From: RAM1 sp050247515
Lineage (GTDB): Bacteria > Pseudomonadota > Gammaproteobacteria > Burkholderiales > Burkholderiaceae_C
Reading direction: 5' to 3'
NCBI GenBank assembly: GCA_050247515.1
Contig: JBFWUB010000004.1
Location: forward strand, 1-64,000
DNA length: 64,000 nucleotides
The notes below the pieces were generated by a model. That model was not told the origin of the DNA and searched no databases. It saw only the letters and a list, made by a program, of their open reading frames with translations. The position numbers and the translations under genes were made by a program. Every line of letters begins with the position of its first letter. Position 1 is the first letter of the stretch. Below, piece by piece: positions 13,005 through 21,067 of the stretch.

Positions 13005-15344
13005 ATGAACCCCGCCATGACGCGCGTCGTCACGCAAGCCAGGGCCACGGCGCTGCGCCTGTGGCAATGGGCCCGCGCCCACCCCTGGCGCGCCGTGGCG
13101 CTGTTGCCAGCGCTGGCCGTGCTGTATGTGCTGGTGCTGATCCCATTCACGCCCAGCATTGGCGACATCAGCAGGGCGCGCACCGAAAAGCCCGCGACCG
13201 TGGTGTCGCTGGACAACAAGGTGCTGGCCACCTACCAGCGCATCAACCGCGACTGGGTCAAGCTGCCCGCCATTTCGCCGCCCGTGGTGCAGGCGCTGAT
13301 CGCCACCGAAGACCACCGCTTTTACGAACACCACGGCATTGACGTCAGGCGCACCGTGGGCGCGGTGCTGCATACGCTGACCGGCGACCGCCAGGGCGGG
13401 TCGACCATCACGCAGCAGCTGGCGCGCAACCTGTACCCCGAACAGATCGGCCGCTCGGTCAGCATCACGCGCAAGCTGCGCGAGGCCATCACCGCGCTGA
13501 AGATCGAGGCCGTGTATTCCAAGGACGAGATCCTGGAGTCGTACCTGAACACCGTGCCCTTCCTTTACAACGCGCACGGCATCGAGATGGCCGCGCGCAC
13601 CTACTTTGACAAGGGCGCGGGCAAGCTGGACGTGCTGGAGGCCGCCACGCTGATCGGCATGCTCAAGGGCACGGCTTACTACAACCCGGTGACGCAGCCT
13701 GAACGCTCGCTGCAGCGGCGCAACATTGTGCTGGCCCAGATGGCCAAGCACGGCAAGCTGAGCGACAAGCAGCTGGAGCTGCTGAAAAAGCGCCCGCTGA
13801 AGCTGGACTTTGAACGCCAGCCCGAGGCGCTGGGCCCGGCGCCCCACCTGTCGCGCCAGCTGCGCCGCTTCCTGATCGACTGGGCGGACCGCAACGGCTA
13901 CGACATTTATTCAGATGGCCTGGTGGTGCGTACCACGATCGATTCACGGCTGCAGGCCATGGCCGTGCAGGCCGTGGCGCGACAGGGTGATTCATTGCAG
14001 CGCCTGGCAGACGGGCAGTGGGGCCCGCGCTCGGGCTTTGCGCCCAACCGCCCGCTGGTGCAGGAGCTGCTGCGCGAAACGCCGCAGTACAAGGCGGCGC
14101 GCGAAGCTGGCCAGACCGAGGCGCAGGCGCTCAAGAGCCTGGGTGCCGATGCCGCGTTGATGAAATCGCTGCGTGAGGAAAAGGCGCGCCTGTCGGCGGG
14201 CTTCATGGCGCTGGATCCGCGCAACGGGCAGGTCCGCGCCTGGGTGGGCAGCCGCGACTTTGTCAAGGACCAGTTTGACCATGTGGCGCAGGCGCGCCGC
14301 CAGCCGGGTTCGACCTTCAAGCCGTTTGTGTATGGCGCGGCCTTTGAACAGGGCATGAGCCCGGGCGAGGTGCTGATGGACGAGCCGGTGGAAATTGCCC
14401 TGGGCGGCGGCCAGGTCTGGCGGCCCACCGACGGCGGCGAGCCCAGCTATCTGCCCATGACGCTGCGCGATGGCCTGGCGCAGTCCAGAAATACCATCAC
14501 GGCCCAGGTGGTCAACCGCGTGGGCGCGCAGCGGGTGGCGGCGCTGGCGCGCGCCATGGGTGTGCGCCAGAGCAAGCTGGAAGAGGTGCTGTCGCTGGCG
14601 CTGGGCACCAGCCCGGTGACGCTGCGCGAGATGGTGGCCGCCTATGGCACGCTGGCCAACGGCGGCAACTACATCGAGCCCACGGTGATCCTGCAGGTGG
14701 AGGACCGCGACGGCAAGGTGCTGGAGGCGTTTGCGGCGCCCGCGCCCGAACCCGCGCTGCCCCAGCCCGCGGCCGACCGGCTGCTGGATGCGCTGCGCGG
14801 CGCCATCGACCGCGGCACGGGCGCGTCCATCCGGGGCCGCTTTGGCATCCAGGCCGACGTGGCCGGCAAGACCGGCACCACCCAGGACAACACCGACGGC
14901 TGGTTCATCCTGATGCACCCGCACCTGGTGGCGGGCGCCTGGGTGGGCTTTAACGACAGCCGCCTGACCATGAGCGACGGCTACGGTCAGGGCGCGCGCA
15001 GTGCGCTGCCCATGGTGGGCGATTTCTTCCAGGCGGCGCTGCGCACCCGGGTGCTGGACGGGCAGGCGGCCTTCAGTGCGCCGCGCGAATCGTTTGCGCC
15101 GGCCGAGCCGCCCCCGGCCAGCATCGACCCCGGTGGTTTCAGCAGCGCCAATGGGGGCACCGCTCCCGGGTTTGGAGGCGGCGTACCCGCAGAGGCGATG
15201 GTGGGCGTGCCCAACCCCGCGCCCCAGCCGGTGGTCACCGCGCCCGTGGCCCAGCCGCCCGCGGCGCGGATCATCAGCATCCCGCCGATGGACCCGCAAC
15301 AGGGCACGCGCATCATCGGCATACCGCCGCAGGCAAACCCATAG
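13005..15344 (+). CDS. Class A penicillin-binding protein (transglycosylase/transpeptidase)
   Basis: A 779-residue bifunctional peptidoglycan synthase, anchored by one transmembrane helix (about 31-48). The glycosyltransferase domain has catalytic Glu102 in TEDHRFYEHHGID and GGSTITQQLARN. The transpeptidase domain has Ser436/Lys439 (STFK), Ser494 (SRN) and KTG at 622-624 (KTGTTQ). An unusual C-terminal tail of about 90 residues is rich in Pro, Gly and Ala and contains the near-duplicate RIISIPPMDPQQGT / RIIGIPPQANP; it would lie in the periplasm. It resembles the PBP1 family, but I cannot decide between mrcA-like and other paralogues from sequence alone. It is monocistronic between the HTH gene and the DUF6172 gene. 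Confidence 0.93.
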   Translation: MNPAMTRVVTQARATALRLWQWARAHPWRAVALLPALAVLYVLVLIPFTPSIGDISRARTEKPATVVSLDNKVLATYQRINRDWVKLPAISPPVVQALIATEDHRFYEHHGIDVRRTVGAVLHTLTGDRQGGSTITQQLARNLYPEQIGRSVSITRKLREAITALKIEAVYSKDEILESYLNTVPFLYNAHGIEMAARTYFDKGAGKLDVLEAATLIGMLKGTAYYNPVTQPERSLQRRNIVLAQMAKHGKLSDKQLELLKKRPLKLDFERQPEALGPAPHLSRQLRRFLIDWADRNGYDIYSDGLVVRTTIDSRLQAMAVQAVARQGDSLQRLADGQWGPRSGFAPNRPLVQELLRETPQYKAAREAGQTEAQALKSLGADAALMKSLREEKARLSAGFMALDPRNGQVRAWVGSRDFVKDQFDHVAQARRQPGSTFKPFVYGAAFEQGMSPGEVLMDEPVEIALGGGQVWRPTDGGEPSYLPMTLRDGLAQSRNTITAQVVNRVGAQRVAALARAMGVRQSKLEEVLSLALGTSPVTLREMVAAYGTLANGGNYIEPTVILQVEDRDGKVLEAFAAPAPEPALPQPAADRLLDALRGAIDRGTGASIRGRFGIQADVAGKTGTTQDNTDGWFILMHPHLVAGAWVGFNDSRLTMSDGYGQGARSALPMVGDFFQAALRTRVLDGQAAFSAPRESFAPAEPPPASIDPGGFSSANGGTAPGFGGGVPAEAMVGVPNPAPQPVVTAPVAQPPAARIISIPPMDPQQGTRIIGIPPQANP

Positions 15345-15369
15345 CCGTGCGGGGGCGTTACCATCGCCC

Positions 15370-15693
15370 ATGCGCAAAACCTATCCCCTCACCGTCGAGG
15401 GCAAACACCCCGACCGCGTGCTTGACGCGGTCAAGCACGACATCCGCAAATACCTCAAGCGCGAACGCCGCCGTGAATTGCCCGCGGGCACCGACTTCTG
15501 GGACTTTGACTGCAAGTTCGGCCTCTGCGCTGAATCCGCCGCGCCAGCCCATCTGGCCACGGTCATTCCGCAGCTGGACGCTGCCGCGCGCGAAGGCGCC
15601 ACGTCGGTGTATGTAGAGATCCTGGCGCGGGCCGCCAAACGCAAGGCCCGAGCCCCGGGCCAGGCACCGGCTGACGAGGCCGGCGACGCCTGA
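15370..15693 (+). CDS. DUF6172-family small protein
   Basis: A 107-residue cytoplasmic protein starting MRKTYPLTVEGKHPDRVLD, followed by a basic stretch (IRKYLKRERRRELP), then FWDFDCKFG and an alpha/beta segment VYVEILARAAKRKA. It matches small conserved proteobacterial proteins of unknown function grouped as DUF6172. It begins 25 bp after the penicillin-binding protein gene and converges on rhlE. No function is assigned; the basic helices might bind nucleic acid. Confidence 0.72.
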   Translation: MRKTYPLTVEGKHPDRVLDAVKHDIRKYLKRERRRELPAGTDFWDFDCKFGLCAESAAPAHLATVIPQLDAAAREGATSVYVEILARAAKRKARAPGQAPADEAGDA

Positions 15694-15700
15694 GGCGGCG

Positions 15701-16960
15701 TCAGGCCCCGCCGCCGCGCACGGTGGCTGCCGCTGCCGCGCGCAGCTTGTCCTTCTTGCTGGGGCGCTTGCCCTTGACGCCGCCGTTGCCGTCGCCCCGA
15801 TCGTGGGCGGGCGGCGCAGCCACGTCCACCGGCTCAAAGCCTTCGACCCGCTCACGCGGCAGGCTCAGGCCCTGGCGTTTTTCAATCAGCGCAAAGTGGG
15901 CCGCCGTGCCGGCGCTTACGAAGCTGATGGCCAGGCCGGCCTCGCCCGCGCGGCCGGTGCGGCCGATGCGGTGCACATAGTCGGTGGGTGAGCGCGGCAG
16001 GTCGTAATTGACCACCACCGGCAGCTGCGCAATATCGATGCCGCGCGCGGCCAGGTCGGTGGTGACCACCACCTCCCAGCGTTCGTCGCGGAATTCCTGC
16101 AGCACCTGCTGGCGCGCGCCCTGGCTCAGGTCACCATGGAACGGCGTGGCAAACACGCCGGCCTTGTACAGCTTGGCGGCCACGATGTTGGCGGCGTACT
16201 TGGTGGCCACGAAAACCAGCGCGCGTGGCCAGCCCTGGCTTTTGACCAGGTGGCGCAGCAGTTGTGTGCGTTGGCCCGCGTCCACCTCGATCACGCGCTG
16301 CACGATGGCCGGCGCGGTGTCGGGCGTGTCGTCCACCTCCACCCGCACCGGCTCGCGCAGCAGCGCACCGGCCAGGCCCTGCACCGCGTCGGGGAAGGTG
16401 GCCGAGAAAAGCAGGTTTTGCCGCTGCGCCGGCAGCAGGGCCAGCACACGTTTGAGCTCGTCGGCAAAGCCCAGGTCCAGCAGGCGGTCGGCTTCGTCCA
16501 GCACCAGCAGGCTCACGGCGGCGAGCTTCAGCGCGTTGTGGTCCACCAGGTCCAGCAGGCGCCCGGGCGTGGCCACTACCACCTCGGCGCCGCCGCGCAG
16601 GCCCATCATCTGCGGGTTGATGGACACACCGCCGAACACCACGGCCACGCGGGGCCGCTGGGGCAGGTGCTGCGCCAGCGAGCGGATGACCTCGCCCACC
16701 TGGGCGGCCAGCTCGCGCGTGGGTACCAGTACCAGCGCGCGCGTGCGCCGCGGGCCGGGCTTGAGGCCTTGCAGGAATTGCAGCAGGGGCAGGGCGTAGG
16801 CGGCCGTTTTGCCCGAGCCCGTCTGGGCACGGCCCAGCAGGTCGGCGCCGCGCAGAGCGGGTGGTATGGCGCCCAGCTGGATCGGTGTGGGGCTGGTAAA
16901 ACCTGCCGCGGCGGCTGCGCGCAGCAGTTCGGGCGACAGGCCCAGGGAGGCAAAGGACAT
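15701..16960 (-). CDS. rhlE: DEAD-box ATP-dependent RNA helicase (RhlE-like)
   Basis: A 419-residue RNA helicase that unwinds short RNA duplexes, in ribosome assembly and RNA turnover in known relatives. It has the Q motif (FASLGLSPELL, then GFTSPTPIQ), Walker A AQTGSGKT, DEAD in LVLDEADRLLD, SAT in LFSATFP, and the second RecA-domain motifs TDLAARGIDIAQL and YVHRIGRTGRAGEAG. The C-terminal extension of about 45 residues is basic (GVKGKRPSKKDKLR), as usual for RhlE. It lies 7 bp downstream of the small 75-residue gene and follows the luciferase-like gene in one direction. Confidence 0.93.
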   Translation of the reverse strand: MSFASLGLSPELLRAAAAAGFTSPTPIQLGAIPPALRGADLLGRAQTGSGKTAAYALPLLQFLQGLKPGPRRTRALVLVPTRELAAQVGEVIRSLAQHLPQRPRVAVVFGGVSINPQMMGLRGGAEVVVATPGRLLDLVDHNALKLAAVSLLVLDEADRLLDLGFADELKRVLALLPAQRQNLLFSATFPDAVQGLAGALLREPVRVEVDDTPDTAPAIVQRVIEVDAGQRTQLLRHLVKSQGWPRALVFVATKYAANIVAAKLYKAGVFATPFHGDLSQGARQQVLQEFRDERWEVVVTTDLAARGIDIAQLPVVVNYDLPRSPTDYVHRIGRTGRAGEAGLAISFVSAGTAAHFALIEKRQGLSLPRERVEGFEPVDVAAPPAHDRGDGNGGVKGKRPSKKDKLRAAAAATVRGGGA

Positions 16961-16967
16961 GGGTACT

Positions 16968-17195
16968 TCAGGGCGCGCGGTGCAGGCGGGGCGCCGACAG
17001 CAGGGCCAGATTGTCGTCGATGGCTTCGTCCAGCAGGCGCCAGCGGCCGCCCAGCTTGCCCACGATCATCAGTGTCTTCAGGGACTTGAGGTCCTTGACC
17101 GTGGGGGCCACCTTGATCTGTGCGATCGCGGCGTCGGTGTTGCCGGCCTTGATGAGGGTGAGTACCTTCGCGGCCCAGTCGTTGTCTTTGGCCAT
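16968..17195 (-). CDS. Small protein of unknown function
   Basis: A 75-residue soluble protein (MAKDNDWAAKVLTLIKAG, then a lysine-rich helix VKDLKSLKTLMIV and GGRWRLLDEAIDDNLALL). I set the start at 17195 because GGAGG lies immediately upstream and a longer frame would run into the preceding gene. It is fitted between the luciferase-like monooxygenase stop (one base gap) and rhlE (7 bp), so it is co-transcribed with both. I do not recognise a family; it looks like an all-helical adaptor. Confidence 0.65.
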   Translation of the reverse strand: MAKDNDWAAKVLTLIKAGNTDAAIAQIKVAPTVKDLKSLKTLMIVGKLGGRWRLLDEAIDDNLALLSAPRLHRAP

Positions 17196-17196
17196 G

Positions 17197-18195
17197 TCAG
17201 CCTCCTTTGCGCAGCTTGGGTTGCACCTGCGCCAGCAGTTCGTACGATCGCACGCGCAGCGCATGGTCAAACATCTGGGTGGGCACCATCAGCTCGTCGG
17301 CGCCGGTCAGGTCGATGAAGGCCTGCACTTTGTCCAGCACTGTCTGCGGCGAGCCGATCGCGTAGCACGACATCACCGTGTCCAGCACGGCGCGCTCCTG
17401 CGGGCCCGCGTTGTCATAGTAGCCCGGGCGCGGCGGCGGCAGCTTGCCCGGCCGGCCGGTGCGCAGGTTCACAAAGGCCTGCTGCATGGACGTGGCCAGG
17501 TCCCGGGCCTCGGCGTCGGTGGGCGCGGCAAACACGCCGTAGCCCAGCATCACATACGGCTTTTGCAGCTGGGCCGACGCCTTGAACGTGCCGCGGTAGA
17601 TGTCGATGGCCTGCATCATCTGCGCCGGTGCGAAGTGCGACGCAAACGCAAACGGCAGGCCCAGCATGGCAGCCAGCTGCGCGCCAAACAGGCTGGAGCC
17701 CAGAATCCACACCGGCACCTTGGCCCCCTGGCCCGGCACGGCCCGCACACGCTGCTGGGGTGCGTCCGACATGTAGTCCATCAGTTCCACCACGTCGCGC
17801 GGGAATTCGTCGGGGTCGGACGACAGGTTGCGCCGCAGCGCATGGGCCGTGGCCTGGTCGGAGCCCGGCGCGCGGCCCAGGCCCAGGTCGATGCGCCCGG
17901 GGTACAGCGCCTGCAGCGTGCCAAACTGCTCGGCAATGACCAGCGGCGAATGGTTGGGCAGCATGATGCCGCCCGCGCCCACGCGGATGCTGTGCGTGCC
18001 CGCGGCCACATGGCTGATCAGGATGGAGGTGGCCGCGCTGGCAATGCCGGGCATGCCGTGGTGTTCGGCCAGCCAGTAGCGCGAATAGCCCAGGCGCTCG
18101 GCGTTTTGCGCCAGGCTCAGGGTGTTGCGAAACGATTGCGCAGCGTCGCTGCCTTCGGTGACGGGGGACAGGTCCAGGACGGATAGAGGGAACAT
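17197..18195 (-). CDS. LLM-class flavin-dependent oxidoreductase
   Basis: A 332-residue member of the bacterial luciferase-like monooxygenase superfamily, TIM-barrel fold. It starts MFPLSVLDLSPVTEG and shows the typical SRYWLAEHHGMPGIASAAT, IRVGAGGIMLPNHSPLVIAE and GLGRAPGSD segments of the single-component, YhbW/LuxAlpha-like branch. It is expected to use FMN or FMNH2; the substrate is not determinable. I chose the ATG at 18195 rather than one 13 codons upstream because the family begins at FPLSVLDL. It leads a run with the 75-residue gene and rhlE. Confidence 0.88.
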   Translation of the reverse strand: MFPLSVLDLSPVTEGSDAAQSFRNTLSLAQNAERLGYSRYWLAEHHGMPGIASAATSILISHVAAGTHSIRVGAGGIMLPNHSPLVIAEQFGTLQALYPGRIDLGLGRAPGSDQATAHALRRNLSSDPDEFPRDVVELMDYMSDAPQQRVRAVPGQGAKVPVWILGSSLFGAQLAAMLGLPFAFASHFAPAQMMQAIDIYRGTFKASAQLQKPYVMLGYGVFAAPTDAEARDLATSMQQAFVNLRTGRPGKLPPPRPGYYDNAGPQERAVLDTVMSCYAIGSPQTVLDKVQAFIDLTGADELMVPTQMFDHALRVRSYELLAQVQPKLRKGG

Positions 18196-18320
18196 GAGCC
18201 CGAGTGTCGCGCAAGACGGGCTGCGGCGCTGCAACAGGGGTTTGCCGCCCTGTCCCCTGCGTGGCAGGACACGCAGGCCACGGCCCCTACACTTCGCCGC
18301 TACAACAGGAGACCTTTGCC

Positions 18321-18962
18321 ATGATCACGCTGTGCGGTTCCCCCATTTCCAACTATTACAACAAGGTCAAGCTGGCCCTGCTGGAAAAGGGCGTTCCCTT
18401 TGCCGAGGAGCTTGTGTCCACCAAGAGCACCGACCCGGCCGTGCTGGCGGCGTCGCCTCTGGCCAAGATCCCGTTCATCCGCACGCCCCAGGGCGGCCTG
18501 TGTGAAAGCCAGGCGATCCTGGAGTACATCGAGGCCGCCCACCCCAGCCCGTCGCTGCTGCCGGCCGACCCGTACGCGGCGGCGAAGGTGCGCGAGCTGA
18601 CGATCTTCATCGACCTGCACCTGGAGCTGGTGGTGCGCGACCTGTACCCGCAGGCTTTTTTTGGCGGCACGGTCAGCGACAGCAACAAGGCACGCGTGCA
18701 AAAGCAGCTGCAGAAAAACATTGCGGCCTTCAAGCAGCTGGCCAAATTCGCGCCGTTTGTGGCGGGTGATACCTTCACCCAGGCCGACTGCTCCGCGTTT
18801 GCCAACTTGCCGCTGCTGGGCATGGCCACCAAGGCCGTGCTGGGCGAAGACATGCTGCTGGCCGCCGGCATTGACTACAAGCCCTACATGAAGCTCGTGG
18901 GCGAGCGCCCCGCGGCGCAAAAGGTCGTGGCCGACCGCAAGGCTGCTGCCACGCGCGCATGA
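18321..18962 (+). CDS. Glutathione S-transferase family protein
   Basis: A 213-residue cytosolic protein with a thioredoxin-like N-terminal domain (MITLCGSPISNYYNKVKLA, IPFIRTPQGG, CESQAILEYIEAAHP) and an all-helical C-terminal domain. The glutathione-binding cis-Pro and Glu-Ser pair are visible (KIPF, ESQAI). The active residue is likely Ser7 or Tyr12 in the first loop. An ACAGGAGACC site precedes the ATG. It is followed 28 bp downstream by a DOPA-dioxygenase-like gene; a shared aromatic substrate is possible but speculative. Confidence 0.88.
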   Translation: MITLCGSPISNYYNKVKLALLEKGVPFAEELVSTKSTDPAVLAASPLAKIPFIRTPQGGLCESQAILEYIEAAHPSPSLLPADPYAAAKVRELTIFIDLHLELVVRDLYPQAFFGGTVSDSNKARVQKQLQKNIAAFKQLAKFAPFVAGDTFTQADCSAFANLPLLGMATKAVLGEDMLLAAGIDYKPYMKLVGERPAAQKVVADRKAAATRA

Positions 18963-18990
18963 GCACGGTCATGCCGGCACAATCCGGCCC

Positions 18991-19341
18991 ATGACCTTGC
19001 CCGTTTCCGCCATCAGCAGCTGGCACGCCCATGTGTACTTTGACGCCGCCAGCCGCGACGCGGCCTGGGCGCTGCGTGAGCGCATTGAGGCCGCTTTGGG
19101 TGATCGCATCCAGATGGGCCGCTTTCATGAAAAGCCGGTGGGTCCGCACCCGATGTGGAGCTACCAGCTGGCGTTTGATGCGACCCGGTTTGCCGATGTG
19201 GCGGGCTGGCTCACGTTGAACCACGGCACGCTGGACGTCTTCATGCACCCCAACACCGGCGATGAGTTGCGCGACCACCGCGATTGCGCGCTGTGGCTGG
19301 GCCGGTCGCATGTGCTGGATTTGCGTGCGGTGGGCGGTTAG
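18991..19341 (+). CDS. DOPA 4,5-dioxygenase family protein
   Basis: A 116-residue protein of the small DOPA 4,5-dioxygenase/YcaC-like aromatic-ring-cleavage family. Signature parts are SSWHAHVYFD at the start, MGRFHEKPVGPHPMWSYQL in the middle and LDVFMHPNTGDELRDH. The His residues in WHAHVYF, HPMWSYQL and FMHPNTG are candidate metal ligands. Plant and fungal members open DOPA for betalain or muscaflavin synthesis; bacterial substrates are unknown. It converges on the exonuclease gene with a 4-bp overlap. Confidence 0.88.
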   Translation: MTLPVSAISSWHAHVYFDAASRDAAWALRERIEAALGDRIQMGRFHEKPVGPHPMWSYQLAFDATRFADVAGWLTLNHGTLDVFMHPNTGDELRDHRDCALWLGRSHVLDLRAVGG

Positions 19342-19931
19342 GCGCCCAACCCCAGCGCGTCATACACCCGCGCCGCCGCATACGCATCGTTGGCTGCATA
19401 GACCAGTTGCGCTTCGCTCAGGCGCGGGTTGGCCCAGTTGGAGGTGGCGGCTTTTTTGGATTTGATGAAGCGGCGGTTGAACAGCACCGCCACCGCGCCC
19501 TTGACGCCCATGTCCTTGCGCCAGCCGTCCTGGTGGAACACATGGTTCAGGTCCAGCACATCGGCCGGCTGCACGCGCAGCTTGCTGACGATGCGCTTGT
19601 GGTCGTCGCCCAGGCCGAAGCCGGCCTTGGGCACGCCGGGGTGGGCCAGCAGGGCCGCCACCACGTCGCGGCAGGGCGCGTCGTGCAGCTGGAAGACCCA
19701 CGCCCGCTCGGTGGTGGACAGCTGCACGATGTGCGGCCCGTCGGATACCTGGTCCTTGAAGAAGGTGGGTTTGGATTCGGTGTCAAAACCCCAGGCGCCG
19801 GCGCGCGCCAGCGCGTCAAACGCGCGTTCGGCCTGCTCGCGCGTGGCCACCAGCTCGATGCGGTCCAGCCCGAGCCGCTCAAACGGCTCCAGCAGGGCAA
19901 TGTCTTCCTTGGACGGGGCGGTGCGGTGCAT
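19338..19931 (-). CDS. 3'-5' exonuclease, RNase D-like (DEDDy)
   Basis: A 197-residue stand-alone DEDD exonuclease domain. Exo I is WGFDTESKPTF (Asp and Glu for two metals), Exo II is around DDHKRIVSKL with the following VLDLNHVF, and Exo III is YAANDAYAAARVYDAL with the Tyr of the DEDDy class. It lacks the HRDC domains of full RNase D. Such small proteins trim RNA or DNA 3' ends. It is transcribed alone, 30 bp from the universal stress protein gene, which points the same way. Confidence 0.88.
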   Translation of the reverse strand: MHRTAPSKEDIALLEPFERLGLDRIELVATREQAERAFDALARAGAWGFDTESKPTFFKDQVSDGPHIVQLSTTERAWVFQLHDAPCRDVVAALLAHPGVPKAGFGLGDDHKRIVSKLRVQPADVLDLNHVFHQDGWRKDMGVKGAVAVLFNRRFIKSKKAATSNWANPRLSEAQLVYAANDAYAAARVYDALGLGA

Positions 19932-19961
19932 GGGCCGATGTTACGCGGCCCGTGCGGACCG

Positions 19962-20402
19962 TCAGCGTGCTACCAGCACGGGCACGGTGGATTCGGTCAC
20001 CACGCGCGCCGCCACGCTGCCCAGCATGAGCCTAGCAATGCCCGAGCGGCCGTGCGAGCCCACCACGATCAGGTCGGCGCCCAGGTCTTTCGCGGTCTGC
20101 AGGATGCCCACCGACGCGCCCACGTCCTCCACCACGCGCGGTGCCACGGCGACCTTGGGGCCGCCCTCGGCGGCCAGCCTGTCAATGGCCGCATGCGCCT
20201 GCGACGCGTGGTCCATGGCCGCGGCCATGTAGGCCTGAAAGCCCATGGGGTTGGCCTCGCCCAGGCCGAGGTACGGGTAAGGGTCTACTACGTACAGTGC
20301 GGTCAGCTGGGCGCCGTGGCTGCGCGCCAGGCCAATGGCCAGCGCGGCCGCATGGGTGGAGGCAGCCGAGCCGTCGGTGGCCAGCAGGATGTGCTTGAAC
20401 AT
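19962..20402 (-). CDS. Universal stress protein (UspA family)
   Basis: A 146-residue Usp fold: MFKHILLATDGSAASTHAAA at the N-terminus and the nucleotide-binding loop VGSHGRSGIARLMLGSVAARV near the end, with the G-2x-G-9x-G-(S/T) spacing of ATP-binding members. Such proteins accumulate in stationary phase, starvation or oxygen stress. It is divergent from the hemerythrin gene. Confidence 0.92.
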   Translation of the reverse strand: MFKHILLATDGSAASTHAAALAIGLARSHGAQLTALYVVDPYPYLGLGEANPMGFQAYMAAAMDHASQAHAAIDRLAAEGGPKVAVAPRVVEDVGASVGILQTAKDLGADLIVVGSHGRSGIARLMLGSVAARVVTESTVPVLVAR

Positions 20403-20514
20403 GGTGGATTCCTTTCAGTCGCTTGGGTGATGGGCCCCATCGTGCCGGGCCGCCCGCGCACGTCGCTTGACCTGCATCAAGGCGCCCCGGCATGCGCGGG
20501 CCATGATGGCAGGC

Positions 20515-21066
20515 ATGAACGCAGCTCCCGTCCAGCCGCCCGCCGCCCTCGGCGCACCCCTGGTTGATTTCTCACGCTGCCATCTGGGCATCGTCTCGCA
20601 GCTGGAGTCCTTTTCGGACCTGCCAGAACTGCTCGGCCCGGCAGCCCAGGCGCGTGTGGTGGCCCAGGGCACGCTGGACCTGTTCAAGGACAGTGTGTTT
20701 GCCCACCATGCGGACGAGGAAAAGGAGCTGTTCCCCGCCGTGCTGCGCAGCGCCCAGCCGGGCGAGGAGGCCGACCTGGTTCAGTCCATGACGCAGCGGC
20801 TGGTCAAGGAGCACCGCAGCATCGAAGCGCTGTGGCGGCAGCTGGAGCCCGCGGTGCGCGACGCCGCGCGGGGCAAACCCGCCACCGTGGACCCGGCTGC
20901 GGTGCAGCAGCTGGTGGTGGACTACCTGGCCCATGCGCGATTCGAGGAAGAGCATTTCCTGCCGATGGCCGCGCACATCCTGTCGCGCAACATGAATCAT
21001 GTGGCGGCCCTGGACATGGCGTTGCACCTGCGCCACGCCGTTCCGGCCATTCCGGCCTACATCTGA
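20515..21066 (+). CDS. Hemerythrin HHE-domain protein
   Basis: A 183-residue helical protein with hemerythrin-like metal-site motifs: HLGIVSQLESF, FAHHADEEKELFP, LVKEHRSIEALW and ARFEEEHFLPMAAHIL. These give the His and acidic ligands for a di-iron centre. The length and the lone domain suggest oxygen or nitric-oxide sensing, storage or repair of iron centres. The start codon is uncertain: ATGs at 20467, 20503 and 20506 also fit, and no strong ribosome-binding site distinguishes them. The divergent neighbour is a universal stress protein, which fits a stress context. Confidence 0.85.
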   Translation: MNAAPVQPPAALGAPLVDFSRCHLGIVSQLESFSDLPELLGPAAQARVVAQGTLDLFKDSVFAHHADEEKELFPAVLRSAQPGEEADLVQSMTQRLVKEHRSIEALWRQLEPAVRDAARGKPATVDPAAVQQLVVDYLAHARFEEEHFLPMAAHILSRNMNHVAALDMALHLRHAVPAIPAYI

Positions 21067-21067
21067 G

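Noticed and set aside
13992..15377. 461-codon open frame on the minus strand
   Set aside because: It is opposite the penicillin-binding protein gene, whose motifs are complete; the reverse product has no domain.
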